NCBI RefSeq assembly: GCF_900111175.1
Contig: NZ_FOGI01000008.1
Coordinates: 372,001 to 436,000, forward strand
DNA: 64,000 nucleotides
Source: Actinokineospora terrae
GTDB lineage: Bacteria > Actinomycetota > Actinomycetes > Mycobacteriales > Pseudonocardiaceae
Direction: 5' to 3'
How positions within the stretch are numbered: the first letter of the stretch is position 1; each line of letters starts with the position of its first letter. The notes beneath the pieces were generated by a model that did no database searches, was not told the DNA's origin, and was given only the letters and a program-made list of their open reading frames with translations. This document shows positions 6,618-14,405 of the stretch, in pieces. Made by a program: the position numbers and the translations under genes.

Positions 6618-7418
6618 ATGTCAGAGGCCAGACTGGTCGGCATGCCTCCCCGTAGCAGCGCCCAAGCGGTGTACGCGCAGATCGCGGACGACCTCCGGTC
6701 GCAGATCGACGATGGCCGCTTGGCCCCCGGCGAGCAGCTGCCCACAGAGCAGGCGCTCAGCGACAAGTTCGATGTCACCCGAACAACGGTTCGCCAAGCG
6801 CTGACACTGCTCAAGAACGAGGGCTTGGTGGTGCCGTCCCGACCGCGCGGCTACTTCGTGCGCAAGGTTCAGCGTTCGATCTTTCGACCCCAGGCAGAGT
6901 TTCGACCGCGACCGTCCTCCCCGGAAATGGACCAATGGATGGAGGAACAAGCCCAGGAAGGGCGGGTACCATCCCAGACCATCACGGTGGAAATCGTGAC
7001 TCCCCCTCCGGTGGTGGCCAGCCGATTGAAGCTACAAGAGGGCGAATTGGCCGTGGTACGTCGGCGGGTGCGCTACCTAGATGGAGAACCCTTCAATCTG
7101 AATGACAGTTATTTTCCACTAGGACTAGTAAACAACTCCGAGATTGTCACGCCGCACGATATTCAACGGGGCGCAAATGAGGTCTTGTCCGAGCTAGGCG
7201 CCAGGCAAGTGCGCGCAATTGATGAGATCGAGGTTCGGATGCCATCGCCAGTCGAGTCAGACAGGCTCGAACTAGGACCAGGTGTTCCTGTCGCGGTACT
7301 TCGTTCCACGGGTTACACCAAGGATGGACAGCCAGTCCGCTCCGTGGTGACCATCTTGCCGGGCACGCGCCACGTCATCATGTTTGAGCGTGATAGGCCG
7401 GTAGACAGTGGGCGATGA
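6618..7418 (+). CDS. GntR-family repressor with UTRA domain (KorSA-like)
   Basis: A 266-aa protein. Residues about 12-80 form the GntR winged helix (AQAVYAQIADDLRSQIDDGR, PGEQLPTEQALSDKFDVTRTT, LLKNEGLV). The rest matches a UTRA ligand-binding domain (VVRRRVRYLDGEPFNLNDSY, and VLRSTGYTKDGQPVRSV near the end). In AICEs such proteins (KorSA, TraR types) repress the transfer and replication genes. The start at 6618 overlaps the operator half-site and has no good ribosome site; an ATG at 6642 is an alternative. Base use is more AT-rich than the host genes, consistent with acquired DNA. It overlaps the next gene by 11 nt. Confidence 0.85.
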   Translation: MSEARLVGMPPRSSAQAVYAQIADDLRSQIDDGRLAPGEQLPTEQALSDKFDVTRTTVRQALTLLKNEGLVVPSRPRGYFVRKVQRSIFRPQAEFRPRPSSPEMDQWMEEQAQEGRVPSQTITVEIVTPPPVVASRLKLQEGELAVVRRRVRYLDGEPFNLNDSYFPLGLVNNSEIVTPHDIQRGANEVLSELGARQVRAIDEIEVRMPSPVESDRLELGPGVPVAVLRSTGYTKDGQPVRSVVTILPGTRHVIMFERDRPVDSGR

Positions 7419-7926
7419 CCTTCAGTTGCGACTCCGGCCAGCCGTTCCCGGAGAACTTCCCACGGTCCTGGACCTGATGACTGAGGCTGCGGCCTGGCTT
7501 CGCGAAAAAGGCGTCAACCAGTGGCAAGGACCATTCCGCGTTGAGCGCATAGCGGACGGCATTAGCGGCGGTCGAGTATGGTTTGCTGAGGCATATACAG
7601 ACGGAACCGTCCAGGTCGTCGGCACCATCACTGTAGACGACTTCGCCGACCCAGACTTCTGGGAATCAGGAGACGATCTGGAGAGCGCACTCTATGTGCA
7701 CAGAATGGCCGTCAGGAGAGCTTGGTCAGGTCGAGGCATAGGGTCGATCATGCTCGATTGGGCCACCAAGATCGCCAGAGAGCAAGGGAAAAAGCGTCTT
7801 AGGCTAGACGCTAATCGCGACAACAAAGACCTACAAGACTACTATCAAGGTCTCGGGTGGCAACATGTGCGCACAGTTTACAGATCATGGCGGCCGTCAG
7901 GGGCGCTATTTGAGTTTCTTTTGTAG
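7408..7926 (+). CDS. GNAT-family N-acetyltransferase
   Basis: A 172-aa protein starting at GTG 7408 inside the end of the GntR gene, so the two are co-translated. The GNAT fold is visible as ALYVHRMAVRRAWSGRGIGSIML, with the R-x-x-G-x-G acetyl-CoA loop (RGIGS), followed by KRLRLDANRDNKDLQDYYQGLGW. Substrate unknown. It uses AT-ending and AGA/ATA codons more than its surroundings, like the GntR gene, which suggests the pair came from another source. It could act as an accessory trait carried by the element. Confidence 0.8.
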   Translation: MGDDLQLRLRPAVPGELPTVLDLMTEAAAWLREKGVNQWQGPFRVERIADGISGGRVWFAEAYTDGTVQVVGTITVDDFADPDFWESGDDLESALYVHRMAVRRAWSGRGIGSIMLDWATKIAREQGKKRLRLDANRDNKDLQDYYQGLGWQHVRTVYRSWRPSGALFEFLL

Positions 7927-8130
7927 AAACTAGCGCTTGCTTTCCGGGGTCGTGCATCTATGACGGGCAGAGTTGAGGAATGTTGTCGCACTGGGTGCCG
8001 ACCTATGGCGGGTGCCCTACGGACCCCACACGGCCCGGTGAGTGGCCTGGCCAACACTCGTGCCTGCCTACGCCCCTGCGTCCGGTGACACTGCCAGCAA
8101 CGGGACCAGATGCCGCCGGGTAAGCCTTTA
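7927..8130. other. Spacer between GNAT gene and repeat island
   Basis: About 200 nt with no open frame that has a ribosome site. The first 50 nt are AT-rich compared with the rest. I see no clear terminator hairpin. Confidence 0.4.
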
Positions 8131-8460
8131 GGGCTTTACGGCTTCCGGGGACACAGCCAGCCCCCGCCACCGCACCCCGCGGCCGACCCCACCCCCAGCG
8201 CCCTACGGCGGCTCAATGCCCCGCAGAGTCCGTAACACCCGTAAAGCCCGTAACCGTGCAGGTCAGGCGGTTACGCCTTGCTGTCCAAGGCCGTAACCGA
8301 TGGTCCCAGGGCCGTAACCGGTTACGACCCCAACGGCCGACCCGTAACCGCCTGACCTGCGCGTTTACGGGCGTTACGGGCTTTACGGCTTCCAGGGACA
8401 CAGCCAGCCCCCGCCACCGCACCCCGCGGCCGACCCCACCCCCAGCGCCCTACGGCGGCT
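8131..8460. repeat. Palindrome-rich repeat island, candidate replication or transfer origin
   Basis: Two 83-bp direct repeats (8131-8213 and 8378-8460) differ at one base. Between them is a nested set of inverted repeats. CCGTAAAGCCCGTAAC pairs with GTTACGGGCTTTACGG, GCAGGTCAGGCGGTTACG pairs with CGTAACCGCCTGACCTGC, and at the centre is the perfect palindrome CGTAACCGGTTACG. The pentamer GTAAC/GTTAC recurs about ten times. No protein is encoded. Nested symmetric repeats flanked by direct repeats look like an origin or a cis-acting transfer locus of the element; which one is inference. Confidence 0.6.
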
Positions 8461-8503
8461 TCAGCGTGTCTGGGCGTTCTCGGAGCGACTAGGCTCCCGG
8501 GTC

Positions 8504-8704
8504 ATGACGACCCCGGCTGAGGTTGAGCGCAAGGTGCGGCAGCTCGACAACGACGTTCAGTCAATCTACGAGATGCTGGCCACGATCGAGGCGACGCAGA
8601 AGCGGCAGGGCAACCGACTCGCTGAGATCGCAACGAACCAGGCCGATCAGACAGCGAAGCTGGACGCCATCCTGGACCTGCTGCGCGCCCAGCGCCCCGA
8701 GTAG
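8504..8704 (+). CDS. 66-aa coiled-coil protein
   Basis: ATG at 8504. The whole peptide (EVERKVRQLDNDVQSIYEML, then IEATQKRQGNRLAEIATNQADQTAKLDAILDLL) shows heptad spacing of hydrophobic residues and should form a parallel coiled coil. The upstream ribosome site is weak. Short coiled-coil genes next to the end of actinomycete integrative elements are common. Possible roles are partner binding or multimerisation; none is shown. Confidence 0.65.
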   Translation: MTTPAEVERKVRQLDNDVQSIYEMLATIEATQKRQGNRLAEIATNQADQTAKLDAILDLLRAQRPE

Positions 8705-8839
8705 AGGTCCGTCCGGGCGCAGCTGGCAGAGCCCACCGGGTCCTGCTGTGCCGAATGCGTACCGAAACTCGGGCCGTAATCGAGTGTTGGCGTCTGTTCG
8801 CGCAGGTCAGGGCAGTGCATGTCCGGGGTAGACAGTGCA

Positions 8840-8884
8840 CTCAAAATCCGTCCAGTGTGCGTTCGAATCGCACCGGGGGCACCA
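8840..8884 (+). other. tRNA 3'-end fragment, probable attachment site (att) of the AICE
   Basis: The 45 nt encode the 3' part of a tRNA: an anticodon-loop-like start (CTCAAAA), a TCCGT stem strand, a 5-nt variable loop, a perfect T-arm (GTGCG-TTCGAAT-CGCAC), the acceptor strand CGGGGGC, a discriminator A and CCA. No matching GCCCCCG 5' acceptor strand or D-arm lies upstream, so it is not a whole gene. AICEs integrate into tRNA 3' ends and leave such a fragment at the far end. The literal anticodon would be CAA (Leu), but the short variable loop is unlike tRNA-Leu, so tRNA-Lys with part of the loop supplied by the element is more likely. Confidence 0.7.
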
Positions 8885-9344
8885 CAAGGATGGGAACAGG
8901 ATCGTCACCCGTTTCGGGCGGCTCTTGTTCCCTTCGCTTTGTTTGAGCTGGTCACTGCACTGTCGAGTGTCACCAAGCGTCAGGATGGCCGCGCTGTGGG
9001 CGGTGCGGGTGGCTGTAGTCATGGTGGGGCCGGTCAGGGTGATGCGGCAGGTGGCGCTGAGGGTGTCGCGTTGAGACGGATCTCGAGGCTGAGGGCTCTA
9101 ACAGGGCGCGGGCAAGTTCCTCGGGTGGAACTCGGAGATGCCTGCCCGATCCGACGGACTTGCCACTGGGCCGCGATCTGACCTTGTGTCCGGTGCCGTC
9201 CTGGGCGAGGGGGAACGGGTCGTGAGCGGCGAGCGGCCGGACCCCGGTGCGTTCGAGGCGGTTCTCGATGTCGGCGGAGATGGAAGTACGGCGAGCAATG
9301 GCACAGTCGGTGGAGTTCTTCGTGCGAATGCAAGGCTGATCGCC
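8885..9344. other. Region without a callable gene after the att site
   Basis: Neither strand holds a frame with both a ribosome site and a recognisable protein. A minus-strand reading contains ISADIENRLERTGVRPLA, which could be a decayed gene fragment, but I cannot name it. The region separates the presumed end of the element from the phosphotransferase pseudogene. Confidence 0.4.
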
Positions 9345-9790
9345 ATGGCCGACGACGAGATCGCCTCCAACGCAAGTGCCGACGAGGTTCGCGTCGGACA
9401 AACCGTTCGCCGCCCAACCGGTCCCTGGCCCCTGGTCGTCCACGCCCTGCTCGCGCACCTCGACGCAGTCGGCTTTCCCGGTGCCCCGAAGCCGTTGGGC
9501 GTAGACGAGAAGACCAGGGAAGCGCTCGGCTTCATCCCGGCACCGTGCCCTGGCCAGACCGCTTCGACCTGCTCGACCCTGACGAGCGCATTCGCCGTGC
9601 CGCTCGGATGACCCGTGACACTCACGGCGCTGTCGCGGACTTCGTCGCGCCGCCTGAGCCAGGTGGCAGACGCTCGTCCCAGCCGACGGTGCCGACATCA
9701 TCGCCCACCACGACCTCGCGCTGTGGAACCTGATCATGGGAGACGGGCACCGGGCGTTCGTCGACTGGGACACCACCGCAGGCGGGTGTG
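9345..9790 (+). pseudogene. Frameshifted aminoglycoside-phosphotransferase-family remnant
   Basis: Three reading frames joined in order give a recognisable APH-type protein. From ATG 9345 the frame reads TVRRPTGPWPLVVHALLAHL and AGFPGAP-like text to GFIP near 9540. After a 1-base loss it continues VPWPDRFDLLDPDERIRRAA to near 9665. A second shift gives ADIIAHHDLALWNLIM, the HxDLxxWN catalytic loop, and FVDWD, the metal-binding motif. It then stops matching after about 9785. Two frameshifts and a missing C-terminal helical region mean it cannot make an active kinase. Confidence 0.7.
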
Positions 9791-10905
9791 CGGCCAGGTC
9801 GACCACCCGAATGGTGGCCGGACCCGGCTGGCTCCACTGGAGTATTGCGCTGCCGCTGCTCGTCGGTGTCGGCGTCGCGGTCTTCTGCGTCGAGTTCGCC
9901 GTCGACGATATCGGCGATGAGGATCCGGTCGGCGCGGTTGTCGTCCGCAGCGGGGGTGTTCCCGATACCGTCGCCGGGGAGCCCGTACTTGTCGCGCAGG
10001 AAACGTTCGCGGTACAGCCTGTCCGCGTCGTCTGCCAGCTTGGCGAGCAGCCGGGCATTGAGTCCGGCACCGATCAGGATGCCCGCGATGGGTACGGCCT
10101 GGCCGAGCTTCTGCTTGGTCAGGCGCAAGCCGAGCCGCTGGTAGACGACGCGCAGGACGCGGGTGACGCTGTTCTTGTTCAACCGCGCCCAAGTCGCGTT
10201 GCGGGCCAACGCTTGCACGATCTTGTTGAGCTCGAGGTAGGCGGCACTCTTGCCTGCCTGATGAGCCAGGCCGAAGTTCAGCACACCGAGGGCGAAGACC
10301 TGCTCCTCGGGACGTCTGGTGTCGTAGCCGTAGAAGGCCGCCGTGCGGGCGACGGCACGGGTCATCGCGCCTAGCGTCGCGGCCGCATCAGTGGCCAGCG
10401 CTGCGACAACCGTGCCTGCGCCGGGTGCCGCGGCCGCTCCAGCGCTTGCCACCGTGCCGACCGTGGCCAGCAGTTCGCCGCCGGACACCGCCAGTCCGGT
10501 TGCCGCGCCCGTGACCGCCGTGCCGGAGGCATAGCGCAGGCCGAGGTGCGGCTTGACTTCGTCAACCAGCTTCAGGTCGAGCTTGCGGATGTCCTCGACG
10601 TCGGTCAGGACGTGGCCGCGCCTGGCGTAGGCTGCGAGGACGGCGCTGCGCCGCATGCTCTTCTCCGCCGCCTTGTTCACCACGCTCAGCATGCCCTCGA
10701 GTGCTTTGCCGAGGGTGCCGACCAACTGCTGCGCACCGGGAATCCCGTCGACTCCCCCGCGGCCGAGCTCACCCGCCCTGGCCAGTCCATCACGAGCCCT
10801 CCGGGGCAGCACGTGCCGCTCCGTTGCCAGCAGCCGGTCGACCCGCCACGCAGCAAGCTCGTCCCAGGCCGTTCGCTCATAACTGCTCAGGTCTTCGATA
10901 CCCAC
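9622..10905 (-). CDS. EcsC-family protein
   Basis: The GTG at 10905 has GGGGAG 8 nt upstream. The 427-aa product contains the EcsC-type features: a Gly/Ala-rich hydrophobic stretch (ATGLAVSGGELLATVGTVASA), FGLAHQAGKSAAYLELNKIV, and a helical GQAVPIAGILIGAGLNA segment near residues 255-345. EcsC proteins are membrane-associated and of unclear function. The last 55 or so codons lie antisense to the phosphotransferase pseudogene and have low-complexity composition, so the original C-terminus was probably replaced when that sequence was inserted. The core domain looks intact. Confidence 0.7.
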   Translation of the reverse strand: MGIEDLSSYERTAWDELAAWRVDRLLATERHVLPRRARDGLARAGELGRGGVDGIPGAQQLVGTLGKALEGMLSVVNKAAEKSMRRSAVLAAYARRGHVLTDVEDIRKLDLKLVDEVKPHLGLRYASGTAVTGAATGLAVSGGELLATVGTVASAGAAAAPGAGTVVAALATDAAATLGAMTRAVARTAAFYGYDTRRPEEQVFALGVLNFGLAHQAGKSAAYLELNKIVQALARNATWARLNKNSVTRVLRVVYQRLGLRLTKQKLGQAVPIAGILIGAGLNARLLAKLADDADRLYRERFLRDKYGLPGDGIGNTPAADDNRADRILIADIVDGELDAEDRDADTDEQRQRNTPVEPAGSGHHSGGRPGRTPACGGVPVDERPVPVSHDQVPQREVVVGDDVGTVGWDERLPPGSGGATKSATAP

Positions 10906-11553
10906 CGCGCCGCTCCCCAGCACCCGATGTCGCAATGAGCGCGCAAGCCTACGCTCAACGGCTGACACCCGGAAATCCCCACGACCGGCACGACCGCGGA
11001 CTGCCCGCACCGCGCATCGGCAGAGCTGATTTGGACACACCGACGCCCGACCCGTGACCCGGTGCACCCTCGTCCACGCCCCGCAGGCCGCTGCCAAAGC
11101 CATCCACGTGCCGCAGAACAACGAATACGGCAGAATGCCCCGGTGACCGGTTATTGTCATGCGAGCCATGTCCAACATTCCGCCTGGCGGCGGCACACCG
11201 GACGAACGTCCAGTTTTTGACTCCACCAACCAGGTAGCCTAGCGGATTGTCAATTGCCGATCCCATTGTGCGTTGGTAGCGTTTCTGCCAGGTGGTGCGC
11301 CTGCGGGCGACCATCCACCGGGGTGGTCGGTGTTGTGACCGGTGTGTGCGATCGACCGCCTCGGCGAAACCCGCACGGGTCCTAACCGGCGGCCTGGGCG
11401 TGGGCTGGAAACCGACAATGTCAACAGCTCTTTTCGAGATGTGCACACTCGATTCAGCCAAGCGTTGGTGCGCCTTTCACCTATCGTCGCTGGACCGATT
11501 TGGGCTCGTCCCGAACTACGAAATCGCTGGTAAATCGAGAGAGCGGAGAGGTT
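10906..11553. other. 648-nt spacer upstream of the bacteriocin gene
   Basis: A divergent promoter region between the EcsC gene and the bacteriocin. A 168-codon minus-strand frame exists but shows no domain, no ribosome site and low-complexity text, so it is not called. The region around 11210-11290 is less GC-rich and may hold the bacteriocin promoter; I cannot fix -10/-35 boxes. Confidence 0.4.
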
Positions 11554-11910
11554 GTGTCAAGTCTGAAGAACCGCGCCGCGAAGGCGGCGTCGGTCGCCTC
11601 GCTGGCGCTGTTCATGATCGCGGGCGCCGCTTCGGTCGCCCAAGCGGACACCGCGCAGACCCAGCGCCCGGCCGCGGCGAACGCGTGCGGCGGCGCGAGC
11701 GGGGGAACCTGGTGCAAGGGCACCGCCGCTGACGGCGCCCTCAAGCGTTGCTACTCCAACTACGTCCACCCCAACAACTACCACAGCTCGACCGCTGTCA
11801 TGGCGGGCGGCACCGACAAGCGCTACAACAGCGCGGGTGCTTGGTCGGAGGCGCACATCACCGCGGGCTGGGCATACACCTGCAACACGTACTACGACCC
11901 CAGTCCCTGA
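11554..11910 (+). CDS. Lactococcin-972-family bacteriocin prepeptide
   Basis: The GTG at 11554 has GGAGAGG just upstream. The 118-aa product has a Sec signal peptide (positively charged start, hydrophobic core 12-28, cleavage expected after AQA at residue 31). The mature part shows the family pattern: GGTWCKG (50-56), CYSNYVHPNNYHSST (66-80), and NSAGAWSEAHITAGWAYTC with a Tyr-rich end (NTYYDPSP). Lactococcin 972 blocks septum formation by binding lipid II. Four cysteines (45, 54, 66, 110) could form two disulfides; the prototype has none that I recall, so this is a variation. The genes downstream match the usual accessory set. Confidence 0.85.
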   Translation: MSSLKNRAAKAASVASLALFMIAGAASVAQADTAQTQRPAAANACGGASGGTWCKGTAADGALKRCYSNYVHPNNYHSSTAVMAGGTDKRYNSAGAWSEAHITAGWAYTCNTYYDPSP

Positions 11911-11930
11911 CCCGGACGTTCGTGGCGTAC

Positions 11931-11966
11931 CCGTGCCGGGCTTGGCGAAGGTCAGGCCCGGCACGG
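11931..11966 (+). terminator. Hairpin after the bacteriocin gene
   Basis: CCGTGCCGGGC (11931-11941) pairs perfectly with GCCCGGCACGG (11956-11966) around a 14-nt loop, 20 nt after the bacteriocin stop. There is no T-tract. It probably stabilises the bacteriocin mRNA or partly terminates transcription, so that the peptide is made in excess over the transport proteins. Confidence 0.5.
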
Positions 11967-12020
11967 CCAACCTCGATGACCCGTCGAGCGCGCCGAGTAG
12001 CGCGCCGTGAGAGAGGAACC

Positions 12021-12113
12021 ATGGTGGCCACCCCTCTGTTCGGGCCGTCGCGCGGACGTGGGCGGATCGACATCGGACCGCTCGACGACGGGAGTGGTCG
12101 ACCGTGCGGTTGA
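12021..12113 (+). CDS. Possible 30-aa leader ORF coupled to the first membrane gene
   Basis: ATG 12021 follows a reasonable ribosome site (GAGAGGAACC). The 30-codon frame ends in TGA at 12111-12113, overlapping the GTG of the next gene (12104) by 10 nt. The peptide is Gly/Arg-rich with no known motif. It may serve only to bring ribosomes to the GTG start of the membrane gene. Expression is not proven. Confidence 0.3.
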   Translation: MVATPLFGPSRGRGRIDIGPLDDGSGRPCG

Positions 12114-13075
12114 TCCTGTCCGTTCTCCTCGTGGGGATCCTGCTCGCGATCCCTGCCGTCGTGATGGCGGACGCGGTGCTCGACCGAGAGGCACGCGACG
12201 ATGCCGTCGCCAACGACCTCGGTACCCAGTTCCTCTGGCCGAAGCACCCACGGGTCGCCGATCCCGAGGTGGCGCTGCGGATCCTCGCGGAGGCGGCCAC
12301 CGCGACCGGGTCCAACGTGCTGCGCACCACAGTGGACATCTCAGGCCGCAAGCACATCAGGCACTACATCTTCGTCAGCGGCGACCGGACCGCCCTGTTC
12401 GACGGGTTCACCCTCGCCGCAGGGCGCTGGCTGAACTCAGCTGAATCACGTGCCGGTTCGGCGACGGTCTCCTCGGTGCGCGCAGGCGAGGTGGACAACG
12501 TCGGCGTACCGGTGGTCTTCGGGGACCGGTACGAGCTCACGTTCGCACCGCTGGGGCGAGCCTTCGAATCCCTGCCCACCGCGGGTCGGTACACGGTCGA
12601 GTCCCCGGACCGGGACCGGTTCCTCACCCTGGTCGCACGGGGGCTCGTCGTGGCGGGTGTCGCTGGCGCGTCCCCCGCGAGTCTGACCTCCGATGTCAGG
12701 CCGACCCCTGTTGCCACACCCGGGGACGGGGACGTCCTCGCGTACATCCTCACCGGGTTGGCCACGTTCGTCCTCGCCGTCATCCTGCTCAGGGAAGGAA
12801 AGCGGATCGGCGTGTTCCGATCGGTCGGCTACCCGACGGCGCGGATCTTGTACCGGGTCGTCGGACGACCGCTGATCGCGTCGCTGCTGATCGGACTGGC
12901 GACCTGCCTGGTCGTCACAGCCGTCGTCCCCGGTGTCGACACAGTGTTCCTGCGCACCCTCGTCGTCGCCCTCGGCCGCGTGGTGCTGGTCGGCTTCGTG
13001 GCGACGACGGGCGTCGGGCTGGTCCTCGTCAACCGCGTGCGAATGTCGGACCTCATCAAAGGACGATTGCAGTGA
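12104..13075 (+). CDS. FtsX/MacB-like membrane protein of the bacteriocin operon
   Basis: A 323-aa protein starting at GTG 12104. It has an N-terminal hydrophobic helix (1-23), a large extracytoplasmic part (about 25-205) and three C-terminal helices (about 210-230, 255-275 and 285-305), the permease layout of FtsX/MacB-type systems. It overlaps the next gene by 4 nt (GTGA). In lactococcin-972 loci one large bacteriocin-associated integral membrane protein is usual; here two proteins of the same topology follow one another, so they may form a heterodimer. Predicted role: export or self-immunity together with the ATPase at 14406. Confidence 0.7.
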   Translation: MRLILSVLLVGILLAIPAVVMADAVLDREARDDAVANDLGTQFLWPKHPRVADPEVALRILAEAATATGSNVLRTTVDISGRKHIRHYIFVSGDRTALFDGFTLAAGRWLNSAESRAGSATVSSVRAGEVDNVGVPVVFGDRYELTFAPLGRAFESLPTAGRYTVESPDRDRFLTLVARGLVVAGVAGASPASLTSDVRPTPVATPGDGDVLAYILTGLATFVLAVILLREGKRIGVFRSVGYPTARILYRVVGRPLIASLLIGLATCLVVTAVVPGVDTVFLRTLVVALGRVVLVGFVATTGVGLVLVNRVRMSDLIKGRLQ

Positions 13076-14403
13076 ACCAACCACTTCGGCGCGCGAACCG
13101 CGAGCGTGGCCACGCGTTCCCAGGTCTGGCGATCTTGGTGACGGCCGGGGTGAAAGCCGTCCTCGGGGCGGTGCTGACCGTCACGGTCGTGCTCGGGTGG
13201 CAGCAACTCGGCGACCTCGGGGAGCAGCTGGACCTCATGGCCCCCTGGGCGAAGGTGCAGGACTACGCGATCTTCTACCCCCGGCTGGTCGGGGACGACC
13301 TCCAGGAGCTGGAGAACGGCGGCGATGCGTCGTCGGTCGCGCAGGCACGCGACCTGTACCCCGTGCTGGAGGCGGCGGGGGGCATCTTCATCGACTCGGC
13401 CAACTACGAGCCCGGTGTGCTGCCACCACCGTCCTCGCCCTGGCCCGCGGCGCCGATCCTGGTGAACAACAACTACCTCCGGCAGTACCCGATCACTGAT
13501 GCCACCGGGGCGACCATCGCCGTCCGGGATGACGAACAGGCATGGGTGGTCGCCGTGCCCGAGCAGTACAAGGCCCGGGAGGGCGAACTCAGGGAACTGC
13601 TTCGAGCCACTCGAACGGGTGATTCGGAGACAACCGGTGCGGTGCAGGCGGAAGAGCGGATCACCGGCACCCCCGCGCCCGAGCGGTTCGCCACCCAAGA
13701 GGTCCGCATCATCTGGACGGCTTCGGGACAGGATGTGTTCAGCTTCAACCCCGTGGTCAACCCCGACCGCGGGAACATGATCACCGATCCTGTCGTCCAG
13801 ATCATGACACCCGCCAACAGCCTGGTCGTCGACCGGCTCAACTCGATCACCGGCGGTCTCGACACCGGGTTGAAGGTCCGCGTCGACGGCGACCCGGCGG
13901 GAGCCTTGGACCGCATCACACCGTTGCTCGAGCAGCTCGAGCTGGAGGACAACCTGAGACACCTGGTGACCTTCCACGAGGCTCTGGGCACGCAGATCAG
14001 CGCGCTGCGCGGTGCGCTCGCGCAGATCACGGCGGTTGCCTGCGGTGCGCTGCTGGTCGTGTTCGCGGTGAACACGACCGTCGTCGTCATCGGCTCCGAC
14101 CGCCTGCGCAGGAAGCTCGCCGTGCGCAGGCTGCACGGCATCGGGGTCGCCCGGTCCTACCGCGAGCTGCTCCTCGTCCTCGCGGGCACCTGGCCGGTGC
14201 AGACCCTGCTCGCCGGAGGTGTGGTCGTGTGGCTGACGACGGAGACCGTGTCCGTGCCCGGCATCGAGCAGAACGCCTTCGGCCAGGTACCGGCACTGCT
14301 GGCCGTGGCCGCCACGACAGTGGCGGTCGAGGCACTGCTCTTGGGGGTGACCGCGAGTCTCGTGGAACGGCGGAACGCGGTCCGACGAGTGAAGGAGTTC
14401 TAG
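13072..14403 (+). CDS. Bacteriocin-associated integral membrane protein (second permease)
   Basis: A 443-aa protein starting at GTG 13072, overlapping the previous stop. It repeats the layout of its partner: one N-terminal helix (about 18-42), a long extracytoplasmic domain (to about 320), then three helices near 325-345, 365-390 and 400-425, with a cytosolic basic loop SDRLRRKLAVRRLHGIG, the coupling-helix type segment seen in FtsX-like permeases. It belongs to the immunity/export protein type found with lactococcin-972 peptides. The ATPase gene starts 2 nt after its stop. Confidence 0.75.
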   Translation: MNQPLRRANRERGHAFPGLAILVTAGVKAVLGAVLTVTVVLGWQQLGDLGEQLDLMAPWAKVQDYAIFYPRLVGDDLQELENGGDASSVAQARDLYPVLEAAGGIFIDSANYEPGVLPPPSSPWPAAPILVNNNYLRQYPITDATGATIAVRDDEQAWVVAVPEQYKAREGELRELLRATRTGDSETTGAVQAEERITGTPAPERFATQEVRIIWTASGQDVFSFNPVVNPDRGNMITDPVVQIMTPANSLVVDRLNSITGGLDTGLKVRVDGDPAGALDRITPLLEQLELEDNLRHLVTFHEALGTQISALRGALAQITAVACGALLVVFAVNTTVVVIGSDRLRRKLAVRRLHGIGVARSYRELLLVLAGTWPVQTLLAGGVVVWLTTETVSVPGIEQNAFGQVPALLAVAATTVAVEALLLGVTASLVERRNAVRRVKEF

Positions 14404-14405
14404 TC

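Noticed and set aside
8800..8884. A complete tRNA-Leu gene
   Set aside because: The 3' part is good, but no 5' acceptor strand, D-arm or long variable arm exists, so it is an attachment-site fragment.
10955..11461. A minus-strand gene of 168 codons before the bacteriocin
   Set aside because: No ribosome site, no domain, low-complexity composition; probably chance.
13072..14403. Frameshifted half of a single large bacteriocin-associated membrane protein
   Set aside because: Both membrane proteins have their own complete topology (N-helix, external domain, three helices) and a GTGA junction, so they look like two genes.
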